Source: DATKZB01 sp035528235
GTDB lineage: Bacteria > Planctomycetota > Phycisphaerae > FEN-1346
DNA length: 19,747 nt
Direction of reading: 5' to 3'
Assembly (NCBI GenBank): GCA_035528235.1
Contig: DATKZB010000074.1
Span: 1 to 19,747 of the forward strand
In this document: positions 1 to 7,213 of the stretch, piece by piece
Layout of the letters: each line of letters starts with the position of its first letter
Position numbering within the stretch: position 1 is the first letter of the stretch
Translations under genes and position numbers: made by a program
The notes under the pieces: model-generated
The model's database searches: none
Told to the model about the DNA's origin: nothing
What the model saw: the letters and a program-made list of their open reading frames with translations, nothing else

Positions 1-1110
1 CACCGCTCGAAGTCGCCGAACGACCCGTTCGAGGCCGAGATCGCGACGGCGATGAACGCGCTGGGCATGAAGGCGGGCGGCGGGGCCAACACCGAGCGGC
101 TCCAGAAGTACGGCCGCGTCATGGAGATCCTGGCCTTGGCCCGCGCCGGCGCCAGGGAGGTCTCGGGCCAGCATCGGGCCGAACTCGAAAAAACCCTCAA
201 GGAACTCGTCCAGTCGCTCACGGGGCAGGCCGACGTGCAACTTGTCGCCGGCGCCGCCGAGACCGACATCACGAGTCTCCTGCTGAAGATGTTGGCCATC
301 GAGGCCGTCAGCGGCACCGAGGAAGCCACCAACGCCGGTATCCCGTCGGCCGCCGCCACGCTGTTCCTCGGCCGAAGCGGCATCATCCGCTTCAAGGGCT
401 CAACGCCCCTGGGCACCAGCGCCGGCGTCGACGAGGCCATCCACTACGTCGACAGCATCATCTTGCCGAGCGACCTGACGAAGAAGTACACGGACCTCTT
501 CAGCGATGCCGGCGACGGCACCCTGCGGTTCCGCAAGGGCCTGGCGGTTGCCGAGGTCCGGGCCAAGAACGATAAGGACCTCACGGCCCTGTGGCGCAAG
601 GCCCAGCGGTACGACGGTAAGGGCTGCATGGACGCCGTCGAGCACATCGAGACCGTCCTGGCGAAGGCCTTTACGGGCAAACGGCTGGCGGAACTGGGCA
701 CGCTGCTCGATGCCGACCGGGCGCTGCTGAAACTGGAACTCGACCAGGCGATCGCCCTGGGGCGCCTCGCGGCCAACGCCTCGGCCGAAGACAAAATCAA
801 GGTCATGCAGCGCAAGGGCGTGCTGGGCATGAACGCCATCCTGTCGATGTCGCTGGCCCTCGGCCGGGCCATCGCCGCCTGCGACGGACGCGAACTCTGG
901 CAACTCATCCGCGACATGGCCGCCGAGACCATGGCCAAGTTCATCGCCGCCAACACCGCCGACGCGGCCAAGAAAGACGCCGCCGCACTCCAGAAGATGG
1001 ACTTCGACGAACTCCAGGCCCTCTTCCGCCAGACCGCACGCGAGGCCATCAAGCAGGACAAGACCATCTACCAACTCTTGCGCGCGCAGTTGCCGGTTTA
1101 CCCGGCGTAA
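1..1110 (+). CDS. Enolase-related protein with permuted or duplicated domains (5' end missing)
   Basis: The frame is open from base 1, so the true start lies upstream. The first codons read HRS, followed about 30 residues later by NTERLQKYGRVMEI. This matches the end of the enolase barrel (SHRSGETED...RSERLAKYNQLLRIE), whose Arg-Ser binds the substrate phosphate. After a linker of about 45 residues, a region resembling the enolase N-terminal domain follows. PLGTSAGVDEA (nt 406-438) corresponds to the PSGASTGxxEA catalytic loop, YDGKGCMDAVEHIETVLAKA to YLGKGVxKAVxNVN, and KGVLGMNAILSMSLALGRA to KSxLGANAILGVSLAxAKA. A helical tail of about 60 residues ends the protein. The order seen is therefore barrel end then N-domain, the reverse of normal enolase. 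It could be a circular permutation, a tandem duplication, or an enolase with an added pseudo-domain. Whether it makes phosphoenolpyruvate is unknown, because the barrel catalytic residues lie outside the window. Confidence 0.75.
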   Translation, partial: HRSKSPNDPFEAEIATAMNALGMKAGGGANTERLQKYGRVMEILALARAGAREVSGQHRAELEKTLKELVQSLTGQADVQLVAGAAETDITSLLLKMLAIEAVSGTEEATNAGIPSAAATLFLGRSGIIRFKGSTPLGTSAGVDEAIHYVDSIILPSDLTKKYTDLFSDAGDGTLRFRKGLAVAEVRAKNDKDLTALWRKAQRYDGKGCMDAVEHIETVLAKAFTGKRLAELGTLLDADRALLKLELDQAIALGRLAANASAEDKIKVMQRKGVLGMNAILSMSLALGRAIAACDGRELWQLIRDMAAETMAKFIAANTADAAKKDAAALQKMDFDELQALFRQTAREAIKQDKTIYQLLRAQLPVYPA

Positions 1111-1132
1111 GACGCGCAGCACATCGACCCAC

Positions 1133-1169
1133 AACGGCCGTGCCTCGCACCGAGCGGGGCGCGGCCGTT
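1133..1169 (+). terminator. Strong hairpin after the enolase-related gene, probable terminator
   Basis: A 16-bp stem, including a few G-U pairs, closes on the five-base loop ACCGA. Its outer arms are AACGGCC and GGCCGTT. It begins 22 bases after the stop codon at 1110. Only a short TTT follows, so it is an imperfect intrinsic terminator. Confidence 0.6.
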
Positions 1170-1211
1170 CGGTTTGGCGGGGGGGCTACAGCATTTTGAC
1201 TTTGCGTGTTT

Positions 1212-1239
1212 GCGCGGCGGGTCCCCGTACCCGCCGCGC
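1212..1239. repeat. 28-bp palindrome, GCGCGG family, copy 1
   Basis: Perfect 11-bp arms GCGCGGCGGGT and ACCCGCCGCGC flank the loop CCCCGT. A second copy with the same loop and one compensated arm change (C to T on one arm, G to A on the other) lies at 14564-14591. Both copies are preceded by TTT. The paired change implies that the folded structure is maintained. Confidence 0.75.
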
Positions 1240-1288
1240 CAAGACTCAATCTTAGACCGCTATAGCGACCGCCGGCATCGCGGCCGCC

Positions 1289-1729
1289 TCACGATGGGTC
1301 GGAAGGGGCGCCGGGGCCGCCGGCGTCTCCGGTTTCCGGGGTGTCGAGCTGCTTGCGCAGGTCCTTCTCCAGGGCCATGAAGCGGCGGGACAAGATGTTG
1401 ATCTGGAACTCGATCGTGTTGAGGACCCAGAACTGGAAGTGGTCGACCTTGCTCTGCGTGTGGATCATCCAGATGATCTTCAGCGAGACCAGCAGGACCG
1501 CGATCTCCAGCACCAGCGTCGTCGGCAGGTAGGGCATCTCCCACCCCACGAGGTGCCGCACGACGTCAAACACAAACGCGCCCAGAACCAGGATGAGGAA
1601 CAGGATGTTGACGGCCGCGTGCAGCCGCCGGCCGGCCTTGCCGCCGATCTGGCCGATGATGTCGCGAATCCGCTGCCGCTGGGTCTTGTAGTGTTCGAGT
1701 TCGGCCCGCAGGGCATCCATCTCGTCCAT
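1289..1729 (-). CDS. Small two-helix membrane protein of unknown function
   Basis: The family was not recognised. The 146-aa product has a charged helical N-terminus (about residues 5-28, possible coiled coil), two hydrophobic segments (about 38-58 and 70-90), a short amphipathic stretch containing DHFQFWVLNTIEFQINIL, and a Gly/Pro/Asp-rich tail. There is no signal peptide. The second helix ends in KIIWMIHTQSKVDHFQFW, a dense aromatic and His run. The ATG at 1729 was chosen because AAGGAA sits seven bases upstream on the coding strand. The frame extends further upstream, but that part has proline-rich, shadow-like composition. The gene is transcribed divergently from greA. It may be a membrane-anchored helical scaffold, but no specific role can be given. 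Confidence 0.7.
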   Translation of the reverse strand: MDEMDALRAELEHYKTQRQRIRDIIGQIGGKAGRRLHAAVNILFLILVLGAFVFDVVRHLVGWEMPYLPTTLVLEIAVLLVSLKIIWMIHTQSKVDHFQFWVLNTIEFQINILSRRFMALEKDLRKQLDTPETGDAGGPGAPSDPS

Positions 1730-1783
1730 GGCCACGTTCCTTGCAGGTGCTCCGGCCGGCCGCATGGCCGACCCCGTTGGGTT

Positions 1784-1812
1784 CCAATACCCGAATCGGC
1801 CGGTCCGTGCAA
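1784..1812 (-). promoter_or_regulatory. Candidate promoter for the small membrane protein
   Basis: On the minus strand, TTGCAC (1807-1812) and TATTGG (1784-1789) are separated by 17 bp. The -35 fits well and the -10 is only moderate. The predicted start is near 1777, about 48 bases before the ATG. Confidence 0.35.
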
Positions 1813-1866
1813 CAGTGTCTTGCCGAATCGCCGTGGCCTCGGCCAGTCCTTGAGCGTTCCCCGCCA

Positions 1867-1895
1867 TTGCAGCGCGCGGGCCGCGCTGCTACACT
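1867..1895 (+). promoter_or_regulatory. Candidate sigma70-type promoter for greA
   Basis: TTGCAG (1867-1872) and TACACT (1890-1895) are separated by exactly 17 bp. The predicted start is near 1902, giving an untranslated leader of about 115 bases. Confidence 0.5.
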
Positions 1896-2016
1896 GCCGG
1901 TTCGCGGGCGGATGCCGCGGCCGCCGCCACGCCCACGGGGGGCAGGGTGCCCCGCGAAAACGCTCAGAGACGTCAGCCCGGCCCATGACACCGCTATCAC
2001 CGCAAGGACAGTTTGC

Positions 2017-4221
2017 ATGACAGACCCGATTCACGACGACCCCGTTGCCCGGCTGGCAGCGCTGGCCGAGATGCTGGACTTCGAGGCCCTTGAGGCGGCC
2101 TGGATGGCCGTCCTCGACGACGAGGCCTTCGACACCGAGGCCGCGATGGCCGTCCTTCGGGTGGTGGCGGCCAAGGACGCGTCCGACGCCCTGGAATCGC
2201 TCGTCTGGATCCTGGCGTCCACGTGGGCCGAGCAGGGCCGGGCCGAGGCGGCACTCGACGTCGTCTGGCAGGTCGCCGACCAGCTCCCCAACAGCGGCGT
2301 ACTCCGCGAGGAGATAGCCGGTCTGTACCGGCGGGTGTGCCACGACGCGCCGGGCATCGACACGCTGGTCGCGATGGCCCTCGGCCGCGACGACCTGCCC
2401 CTGGCGACCGCCCTCGCCCGGATGGAGCGGCTGCTGGACCTGGCGCCCGGCACGTTCGTGATCGACCCCCGGCGCCGCCATCCCGGTTGCGTTCTGGGCG
2501 TCGACGCCGAGCGGCTGGTCCTGAAGGTCTCGTTCGGCGAGAGCGAGCGCGGCTACGACGCCGTCTCGATCGAGAGCATCGAGCCGGGCGACCCGGACGA
2601 TTTTCGCGCCCTGGTGGCCTTTGCTCCCGAGCGTCTGGCCGACCTGGCCGAGAACGACCCGGCCGAACTGGCCCGCGTGGTCCTGAAGACCTGCGGGCCG
2701 GAGATGAAGTTCCGCGACTTCAAGTCCTGCCTCGAGCCGGTCATCCGCCCCGCCGCCTGGTCGAAGTGGTGGTCGGGCGCCAGGGACCGTGTGCGCCGGT
2801 CGCCGCATCTCGATGTGCCGGCCGGCACGCAGCCGACACTGGCCTTGCGGGTGCGGCCGCGCTCGTTCGAGGACCGCGTCCGCGAGACGTTCGACGAGGC
2901 CGCCACGCCCCGGGCCCGCCTGGCCTTTGTGCTGGCGTACCTCGACGAGACCGGCCACGACCCGGCGGCCGAGGCCGAGGTGCTGACGCACTTTGCCAAG
3001 GTGCTCGCGCGCGCCGTGAAAGGTACGGCCAAGACGAGCCCGGCCAAACTCGTGGGTTCGCTGGCCGTTCTGGCCCGGATGCACCGCAGCCACGCGGCCG
3101 TCTGCCCGGCACCCGAGGCCGACGCGACGGCGCTCCTGGCCGGCGTCGACCTGCCGGCGGTCCTGGCGCCGCTGACCGACGCCCGCCTGGCCGAGTGCGT
3201 GCTGGCCTTCGTCCGCGAGGCCCTGCCCGAGGCGTGGCCGCAGGTCTTCGCGTCGGCGCTGCCGAGCGGCGCGGCGACCGTGTGCGAGCCGTTGGCGTCG
3301 GCCCTGACCCAGGCCGGGCACCACGACCTTCTGGCGGGCGCGGCAGCCGAGATCATGCGCCGGCCCGACGAGTGCCGCGCCGCCATCTTCTGGCTCTGGA
3401 CGGCCGTCACGGCCGACCGGTTCGCCCAGGCCTTTGCGGGCGTCGACCGCACGTCGCTCACCATCCGGTTTCTGCTGGCGTCCGACCGGCTTGGCCGCGA
3501 CGCCCGCGACGACCGGGGCCTGCGGCCGCTGGTGTCGGAGGTCCGGGCCGCCGTGGGCGCCCGCGACGGCGGGCCGCTTCGGGCGGTCCTCGAGTCGGCC
3601 GACGACACGCAGGCCAAGGACATCCGGGCCGCCATCGAGCGGAACGCCGCCCTGACCGACGTTATCCGGTCGCGCGTGCTCGACCTCATCCGCAAGATCC
3701 ATCCTGCGCACTTCGCGGTGGCCGTGCTCCAGCCGTGGGAGGACGACCAGGTCATCTACACGACCCCGGCGGCCCTGAACAAGCAGGAGGAGGTCTACGG
3801 CGAACTCGTCACGGTGAAGGTGCTCGAGAACCAGCGGGCCATCGCCCAGGCCGCCGAGCACGGCGACATCAGCGAGAACGCCGAGTTTGCCGCCGCCCTC
3901 GAAGAACGCGACCGCCTGGCCGAACGGGCCCAGCGGCTCCAGGCCGACATCGCCAAGGCCATCGCCATCACACCGAGCATGGCCGCCGGCGATACGGTGA
4001 CCATCGGCAGTCGCGTCCGCGCCCGCAACGCCGCCACCGGCCGGGAGGAGACGTTCACCTTCCTGGGACCGTGGGACTCCGACGTCGAGAACCACATCTA
4101 CTATTACCGTGCCCCTCTCCCCCTGGCCTTCATGGGCAAACGCGCCGGCGACACCGTGACCTACGGCGACGGCGCGAACGCCCAACAGTGGGAGGTGCTG
4201 GAGGTGGGGCCGGGGCTGTAA
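2017..4221 (+). CDS. greA: Long-form transcript cleavage/elongation factor, GreA C-terminal domains with a large N-terminal extension
   Basis: GreA rescues backtracked RNA polymerase by stimulating cleavage of the nascent RNA. Residues from about 585 to the end (734) carry both GreA domains. The coiled-coil tip EHGDISENAEF (614-624) keeps the acidic pair D617 and E620 that coordinate Mg2+ in the polymerase secondary channel. A FKBP-like domain follows (VTIGSRVRARN...ETFTFLGPWDSD...APLPLAFMGKRAGDTV). Ordinary GreA is about 160 aa, so some 580 residues are extra. They are Ala/Leu/Glu-rich, look helical and repeat-like, and match no domain I can name. Chlamydial GreA is also about 700 aa, so this is probably the PVC long form rather than a chance fusion. 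The ATG at 2017 has AAGGA eight bases upstream. Confidence 0.85.
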   Translation: MTDPIHDDPVARLAALAEMLDFEALEAAWMAVLDDEAFDTEAAMAVLRVVAAKDASDALESLVWILASTWAEQGRAEAALDVVWQVADQLPNSGVLREEIAGLYRRVCHDAPGIDTLVAMALGRDDLPLATALARMERLLDLAPGTFVIDPRRRHPGCVLGVDAERLVLKVSFGESERGYDAVSIESIEPGDPDDFRALVAFAPERLADLAENDPAELARVVLKTCGPEMKFRDFKSCLEPVIRPAAWSKWWSGARDRVRRSPHLDVPAGTQPTLALRVRPRSFEDRVRETFDEAATPRARLAFVLAYLDETGHDPAAEAEVLTHFAKVLARAVKGTAKTSPAKLVGSLAVLARMHRSHAAVCPAPEADATALLAGVDLPAVLAPLTDARLAECVLAFVREALPEAWPQVFASALPSGAATVCEPLASALTQAGHHDLLAGAAAEIMRRPDECRAAIFWLWTAVTADRFAQAFAGVDRTSLTIRFLLASDRLGRDARDDRGLRPLVSEVRAAVGARDGGPLRAVLESADDTQAKDIRAAIERNAALTDVIRSRVLDLIRKIHPAHFAVAVLQPWEDDQVIYTTPAALNKQEEVYGELVTVKVLENQRAIAQAAEHGDISENAEFAAALEERDRLAERAQRLQADIAKAIAITPSMAAGDTVTIGSRVRARNAATGREETFTFLGPWDSDVENHIYYYRAPLPLAFMGKRAGDTVTYGDGANAQQWEVLEVGPGL

Positions 4222-4222
4222 G

Positions 4223-4247
4223 AATCTCAAATCTCAGATCTCAGATT
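4223..4247. repeat. Short tandem heptamer after greA
   Basis: Three and a half copies of (A/G)ATCTCA begin just after the greA stop codon. This AT-rich stretch stands out against the surrounding GC-rich sequence. The rest of the 59-base gap to the next gene shows nothing clear. Confidence 0.6.
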
Positions 4248-4280
4248 GGCCGGGGCGGCAGCCAGGCGGCCAGCCGTCAG

Positions 4281-5303
4281 TCACGCCTGGTTCACGTCGG
4301 CCCCGAAGGCGTAGTCGCGCATGGCCAGGATGTTCGCCTTGGGCGTGTCGCGGACGACCTCGCACCCGGCGGCCACGATGTACCGCGGCCCCGCCTCGCG
4401 GTGGCACTGGGCGAGGGCCTGGCGGATACCGTCGGGCGTGCCCTCGCGGAGGACGTGGACGGGGTCGATGTTCCCGAGGATGGTCTGGTCGGGCCCCATC
4501 GCCTGTCGCCCCTCGGCCACGGGCACCAGGAAGTCCAGGTCGACGATCTCGCAGCCCAGGCGTCCCATCCCGTCGAGGATCTTCCGCGTGTTGCCGCAGA
4601 TGTGCAGACGCACCCGGCCGCCCATCGCGTGGACGCCGTCGACGAGGCGTTTCTCGTAGGGCCAGATGAACTCCTCGTAGATTTGCGGTCCGACGAGCGA
4701 GGCGGCGGCATCGCCCAGGCCGATGAGGTCGGCCCCGGCCTCGATTTGGGCCCGCGCAAAGGCGAGTTCCATCTCGATGGCGAACTCGAACAGGTCGCGG
4801 ACGAACGCCGGGTCGTCGAAGAAATCGAACATCAGCGTGTTCAGGCCCCTCAGGTCCGCCCCCTCGGCGCACGGGCCCTCGATCCATCCCTCGATGAGCA
4901 GCCGGCCGCCCACGCGCTCCCGAAAGAGCGCCAGGGCCTGGACGCGGTCGAGCATGCGGCCGCCGGCCGTCGGGTCGGGCACCCGCAGAGCCGCCAAATG
5001 CGTCTTGTCCTTCAGGAGCGCATTGTCTTCCTGGACGGCGGGGGGCAGGTCGTCGAAGAACGTGACGGGGGCCCCCAGGTCGCAGACCTCGCGGGTGGGG
5101 TCCGAGATGGTCGAGACGAAATCGAAGCCGAACGCCTCGGCCACGGCCAGTTGGGCCTCGACCATCACGCGATGGTCGGTCACGTAGTCGCGGTACGGCC
5201 GGCCGATGAGGTCGGTCGCAAACATCATCGTGATGGGCATCAGCGGCAGCCGGTCGACGGGCCGGCCCTCGATCATCGCCAACACGCGCTCGCGGCTTGT
5301 CAT
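4281..5303 (-). CDS. Uroporphyrinogen decarboxylase-fold protein, corrinoid methyltransferase type (MtaA/CmuA-like)
   Basis: The 340-aa product has the UroD-family layout: an N-terminal TSRERVLAMIEGRPVDRLP, a middle DLIGLGDAAASLVGPQIYEEFIWPYEKRLV, and a C-terminal half with LHICGNTRKIL and ILGNIDPVHVL. H234, C236 and C314 form the His-x-Cys...Cys set that binds zinc in MtaA-type methylcobamide:coenzyme M methyltransferases. True HemE lacks these residues, so methyl transfer is more likely than haem synthesis. The natural substrate is unknown, and no corrinoid protein or reactivase gene is in the window. The ATG at 5303 is preceded by GGAGG at a six-base spacing, and its candidate promoter implies a leader of about 18 bases. 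Confidence 0.85.
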   Translation of the reverse strand: MTSRERVLAMIEGRPVDRLPLMPITMMFATDLIGRPYRDYVTDHRVMVEAQLAVAEAFGFDFVSTISDPTREVCDLGAPVTFFDDLPPAVQEDNALLKDKTHLAALRVPDPTAGGRMLDRVQALALFRERVGGRLLIEGWIEGPCAEGADLRGLNTLMFDFFDDPAFVRDLFEFAIEMELAFARAQIEAGADLIGLGDAAASLVGPQIYEEFIWPYEKRLVDGVHAMGGRVRLHICGNTRKILDGMGRLGCEIVDLDFLVPVAEGRQAMGPDQTILGNIDPVHVLREGTPDGIRQALAQCHREAGPRYIVAAGCEVVRDTPKANILAMRDYAFGADVNQA

Positions 5304-5327
5304 GGCAGTCCTCCGTTGCACCACGCC

Positions 5328-5356
5328 AAGGTATCAGCCCGCGGCAGGTCTGGCAA
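5328..5356 (-). promoter_or_regulatory. Candidate promoter for the UroD-fold methyltransferase gene
   Basis: On the minus strand, TTGCCA (5351-5356) and TACCTT (5328-5333) are separated by 17 bp. The predicted start is near 5321. Confidence 0.5.
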
Positions 5357-5362
5357 GCGCCG

Positions 5363-5388
5363 ACGCCCGGCACGGCCTTGCCGGGCGT
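5363..5388. repeat. Perfect 10-bp-arm palindrome
   Basis: Arms ACGCCCGGCA and TGCCGGGCGT flank the loop CGGCCT. It lies just upstream of the candidate -35 of the methyltransferase gene and 13 bases before the 99-bp repeat. Confidence 0.6.
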
Positions 5389-5401
5389 GCCAATAGTTCC
5401 C

Positions 5402-5500
5402 GGCATGGGTGGCATGCCCAGGCCGCCGTTGCCTGGGCATGCTCCCCGGCCCATGTGCGACATGCCCACGCCAACAGCGGCGTGGGCATGCCACCCCAGA
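5402..5500. repeat. 99-bp double-hairpin (REPIN-like) element, copy 1
   Basis: This copy matches 8166-8264 at 97 of 99 positions. It contains two hairpins with perfect 12-bp arms: GCATGCCCAGGC / GCCTGGGCATGC, then CATGCCCACGCC / GGCGTGGGCATG. The second hairpin resembles the inverted copy of the first, so the outer ends GGTGGCATGCCCA and TGGGCATGCCACC also pair. Two inverted REP-like palindromes around a short spacer is the layout of REPINs, which are moved by RAYT transposases in other bacteria. No RAYT gene is present here. The rest of the 5304-5545 gap has one palindrome, one candidate promoter and a short TGCCAG/CTGGCA inverted repeat near 5511-5526. Confidence 0.85.
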
Positions 5501-5545
5501 GCGCGGGCTTGCCAGGAAGTACTGGCATACTCGGTTATGCCCGCC

Positions 5546-6868
5546 TCACCCCATCACCCACCGGATGGCAAAGTGGTAGGCCGTCACCACGGCCAGGACG
5601 GCGGCGGCGGGGGCGAGCAGGCCGCGGAGGCTGCGGGGCAGGGGCGTCCGGAAGTGTTCGTTCGTCACGATCAGGCACACGTGGACGGGCGAGAGCATCA
5701 TGCCCATGTACCCGAAGCCGAACGCCAGCGTCGTCGCGGCCAGCACCTGGCCCAGCGACGGGTCCTCGCCCAGCAGGCTGACGACGATCGGGAAACTGGC
5801 GCCCACAAATCCGATGCACACGCCCGTGGTGATACCCGCGATGAAGGGCAGGAGCATCATCATGGCCAGCACGGGGATGCCCCACTGGTTCATCTCGCCC
5901 CGCATGGCCTCGACCAGCGAGGCGCCGTCGGCCAGTCTCGACTCAATCAGGGCCCCGTAGATGCGGATGATGGCCACCAGGACGACCATCGTCACCGTCC
6001 GGTGCGACACGAGGATGGGTCTCCACCTGGCCCAGGCCAGCGGCCGCTGGCCCTGGAGCGTGGCGATGGCCAGCACCAGACCGACGATCATGGGGACGTA
6101 CTTGTTGAGGCCCGGGAGGTCGGGCCACTCGTGCTGCGCGCCGCTCCACCCCAGTCGCACGGCAACGTACGTGCCGATGACCACGAGAATGGGCAGGATG
6201 AGTGCGACGAACCGCCGGCGCGGTCCGGCCGCGGGGTGCGAGTCGGGGTCGGCCCCCGCCGGATGGATCCGCCTGAGCAGAAAGACGTAGCCCGCCGCCA
6301 CGGCCAGCAGCGTCAGCGGCAGTTGCAGGAGCACGAACTGCCAGACCTCCAGCCGCGTGATGGCCAGGGCCAGCAGCACCCCCGGGTACAGCGGCCACCA
6401 GTATTCCCAGATGTGGCGGAACCAGTAATTCGTCTGGGCCTTCAGGACGGGCTCGACCGAGCCGTCGGCGTCGCACCTCTCGACCAGGGGGGCCGAGAAG
6501 ATGGCCCCACCCGGCATCGGCAGAAACCCGATGACCGCCGGCAGCACGGCCATCGACGCCCGCTGCCCCGTCCGCGACCGGACCGAGCCGACCAGGTCCT
6601 CCATGACCCCGGCGGCGGCCATCTGGCTGCTCAGCCAGATGACCAGGAAGATCGTGACCAGCAGGCACAGGTTGTCGGCCGAGGCCAGGCGGGCCCACGC
6701 CACATCCAGCACCGTGCCGACCGGCTGGCCCGACCAGAGGCCCAGCGCCGCCGTCCCGGCCGCGACGCTCACGGCCAGGTTCCGCACGAACCGGTTGACG
6801 ACCAGGATGAGCGCCAGCGACCCGACGACCTTCACGAGGACCGGCGCAGCCATTACGGCGTCGAGCAT
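5546..6868 (-). CDS. DUF401-family integral membrane permease
   Basis: This 440-aa, strongly hydrophobic protein has about ten to twelve membrane segments. The DUF401/COG1906 signatures are clear: GFLPMPGGAIFSAPLV (114-129), NYWFRHIWEYWWPLYPGVLL (147-166), and a C-terminal GITTGVCIGFVGASFPIV (345-362). The family resembles ion-transporter-superfamily permeases with two inverted halves, and its substrate is not established. The ATG at 6868 was chosen on the extent of the conserved N-terminal helix. The nearest purine-rich site (GGAG) is ten bases away, so the second Met at 6853 is an alternative. Neighbouring genes do not reveal the cargo. Confidence 0.85.
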   Translation of the reverse strand: MLDAVMAAPVLVKVVGSLALILVVNRFVRNLAVSVAAGTAALGLWSGQPVGTVLDVAWARLASADNLCLLVTIFLVIWLSSQMAAAGVMEDLVGSVRSRTGQRASMAVLPAVIGFLPMPGGAIFSAPLVERCDADGSVEPVLKAQTNYWFRHIWEYWWPLYPGVLLALAITRLEVWQFVLLQLPLTLLAVAAGYVFLLRRIHPAGADPDSHPAAGPRRRFVALILPILVVIGTYVAVRLGWSGAQHEWPDLPGLNKYVPMIVGLVLAIATLQGQRPLAWARWRPILVSHRTVTMVVLVAIIRIYGALIESRLADGASLVEAMRGEMNQWGIPVLAMMMLLPFIAGITTGVCIGFVGASFPIVVSLLGEDPSLGQVLAATTLAFGFGYMGMMLSPVHVCLIVTNEHFRTPLPRSLRGLLAPAAAVLAVVTAYHFAIRWVMG

Positions 6869-6905
6869 CGCGGGGCATCTCCGGGAGCGGATGGTTTTCA
6901 GCAGG

Positions 6906-6934
6906 AGGGTACCGTGTCCGGGGGTGGTTGTCTA
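6906..6934 (-). promoter_or_regulatory. Candidate promoter for the DUF401 gene
   Basis: On the minus strand, TAGACA (6929-6934, five of six consensus bases) and TACCCT (6906-6911) are separated by 17 bp. The predicted start is near 6899, about 31 bases before the ATG. Confidence 0.45.
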
Positions 6935-6989
6935 CCGGAAGTGCCGGCGGCGCGAAGGCCCGTCCCGCGCCGGGATCGACGGGCGGCGG

Positions 6990-7019
6990 GTGGCATGGTC
7001 CTCCCGCAGGGTGACCATG
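6990..7019 (+). repeat. 30-bp CATGGTC palindrome, copy 1
   Basis: It begins GTGGCATGGTC, has a small CCC-GCA-GGG inner stem, and ends GACCATG. Copies at 13831-13860 (same orientation) and 16169-16198 (opposite orientation) share the outer arms and the CCC...GGG inner stem but differ in the loop. This copy lies in the 345-base gap 6869-7213, which otherwise holds one promoter candidate and two further palindromic elements and no gene. Confidence 0.75.
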
Positions 7020-7037
7020 TTTCGGCCCCGCGTGCAA

Positions 7038-7094
7038 CTAGCCGCGCACGCGAGTAAGCGGTTCGCCGTGCCGCTCGCGGGCGCTCGCGGCTAG
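7038..7094. repeat. Long imperfect palindrome (CTAGCCGCG...CGCGGCTAG)
   Basis: Outer 9-bp arms pair perfectly, and an inner GCGAG/CTCGC pair with AAGCGG/CCGCT-like pairing extends the fold. A related CGGCTAG runs on just after it (7098-7104), and CCGCGGCTAACG occurs twice in the gap near 14545 and 14613, which suggests a shared repeat vocabulary. Confidence 0.55.
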
Positions 7095-7117
7095 CAGCGG
7101 CTAGTCGCGCCGGGCGC

Positions 7118-7171
7118 CACTGGCTGCTTGCAGCCAGTGCCTCCAGAACACTGGCGGACAAGCCGCCAGTG
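7118..7171. repeat. Second REPIN-like double hairpin (CACTGGC family)
   Basis: Two hairpins sit nine bases apart: CACTGGCTG / CAGCCAGTG (7118-7139, loop CTTG) and CACTGGCGG / CCGCCAGTG (7149-7171, loop ACAAG). The second, read on the other strand, resembles the first (GCCACTGGC...GCTTG). This repeats the inverted-pair layout of the 99-bp element with a different sequence. Confidence 0.7.
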
Positions 7172-7213
7172 GCACCCGGCGTGTCGGGAGAACGCCCCGC
7201 CGGTCGGGCGGCG

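Noticed and set aside
1730..1867. N-terminal extension of the small membrane protein to 192 aa
   Set aside because: The extra residues look like translated intergenic DNA, while the ATG at 1729 has AAGGAA at proper spacing and the candidate promoter lies inside the extension.
1480..4230. A 916-codon open frame on the minus strand opposite greA
   Set aside because: The composition is rich in Gly, Arg and His with no recognisable domain, and it overlaps two well-supported genes.
4223..4247. Heptamer tract as a terminator or regulatory array
   Set aside because: It has no stable stem and only three and a half units. It is recorded as a simple repeat.
2223..5396. A 1057-codon open frame on the plus strand
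   Set aside because: It runs across greA in another frame and then antisense across the UroD-fold gene. Its product is Arg/Pro/Gly-rich and low in complexity, a GC-rich shadow.
5402..5500. Repeated GCATGCCC units as a CRISPR array
   Set aside because: Units alternate in orientation with no regular spacers, and only one other copy exists in the window. It is a palindromic element.
5297..7057. A 586-codon plus-strand frame opposite the DUF401 gene
   Set aside because: It crosses the 99-bp repeat and runs antisense to the membrane protein; its His/Gln/Arg/Asp-rich product is the usual complement of a hydrophobic gene.
7192..7213. GC-rich inverted repeat after the isomerase stop as an intrinsic terminator
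   Set aside because: The arms are imperfect and no T tract follows on the coding strand; it may just be more of the neighbouring repeat cluster.
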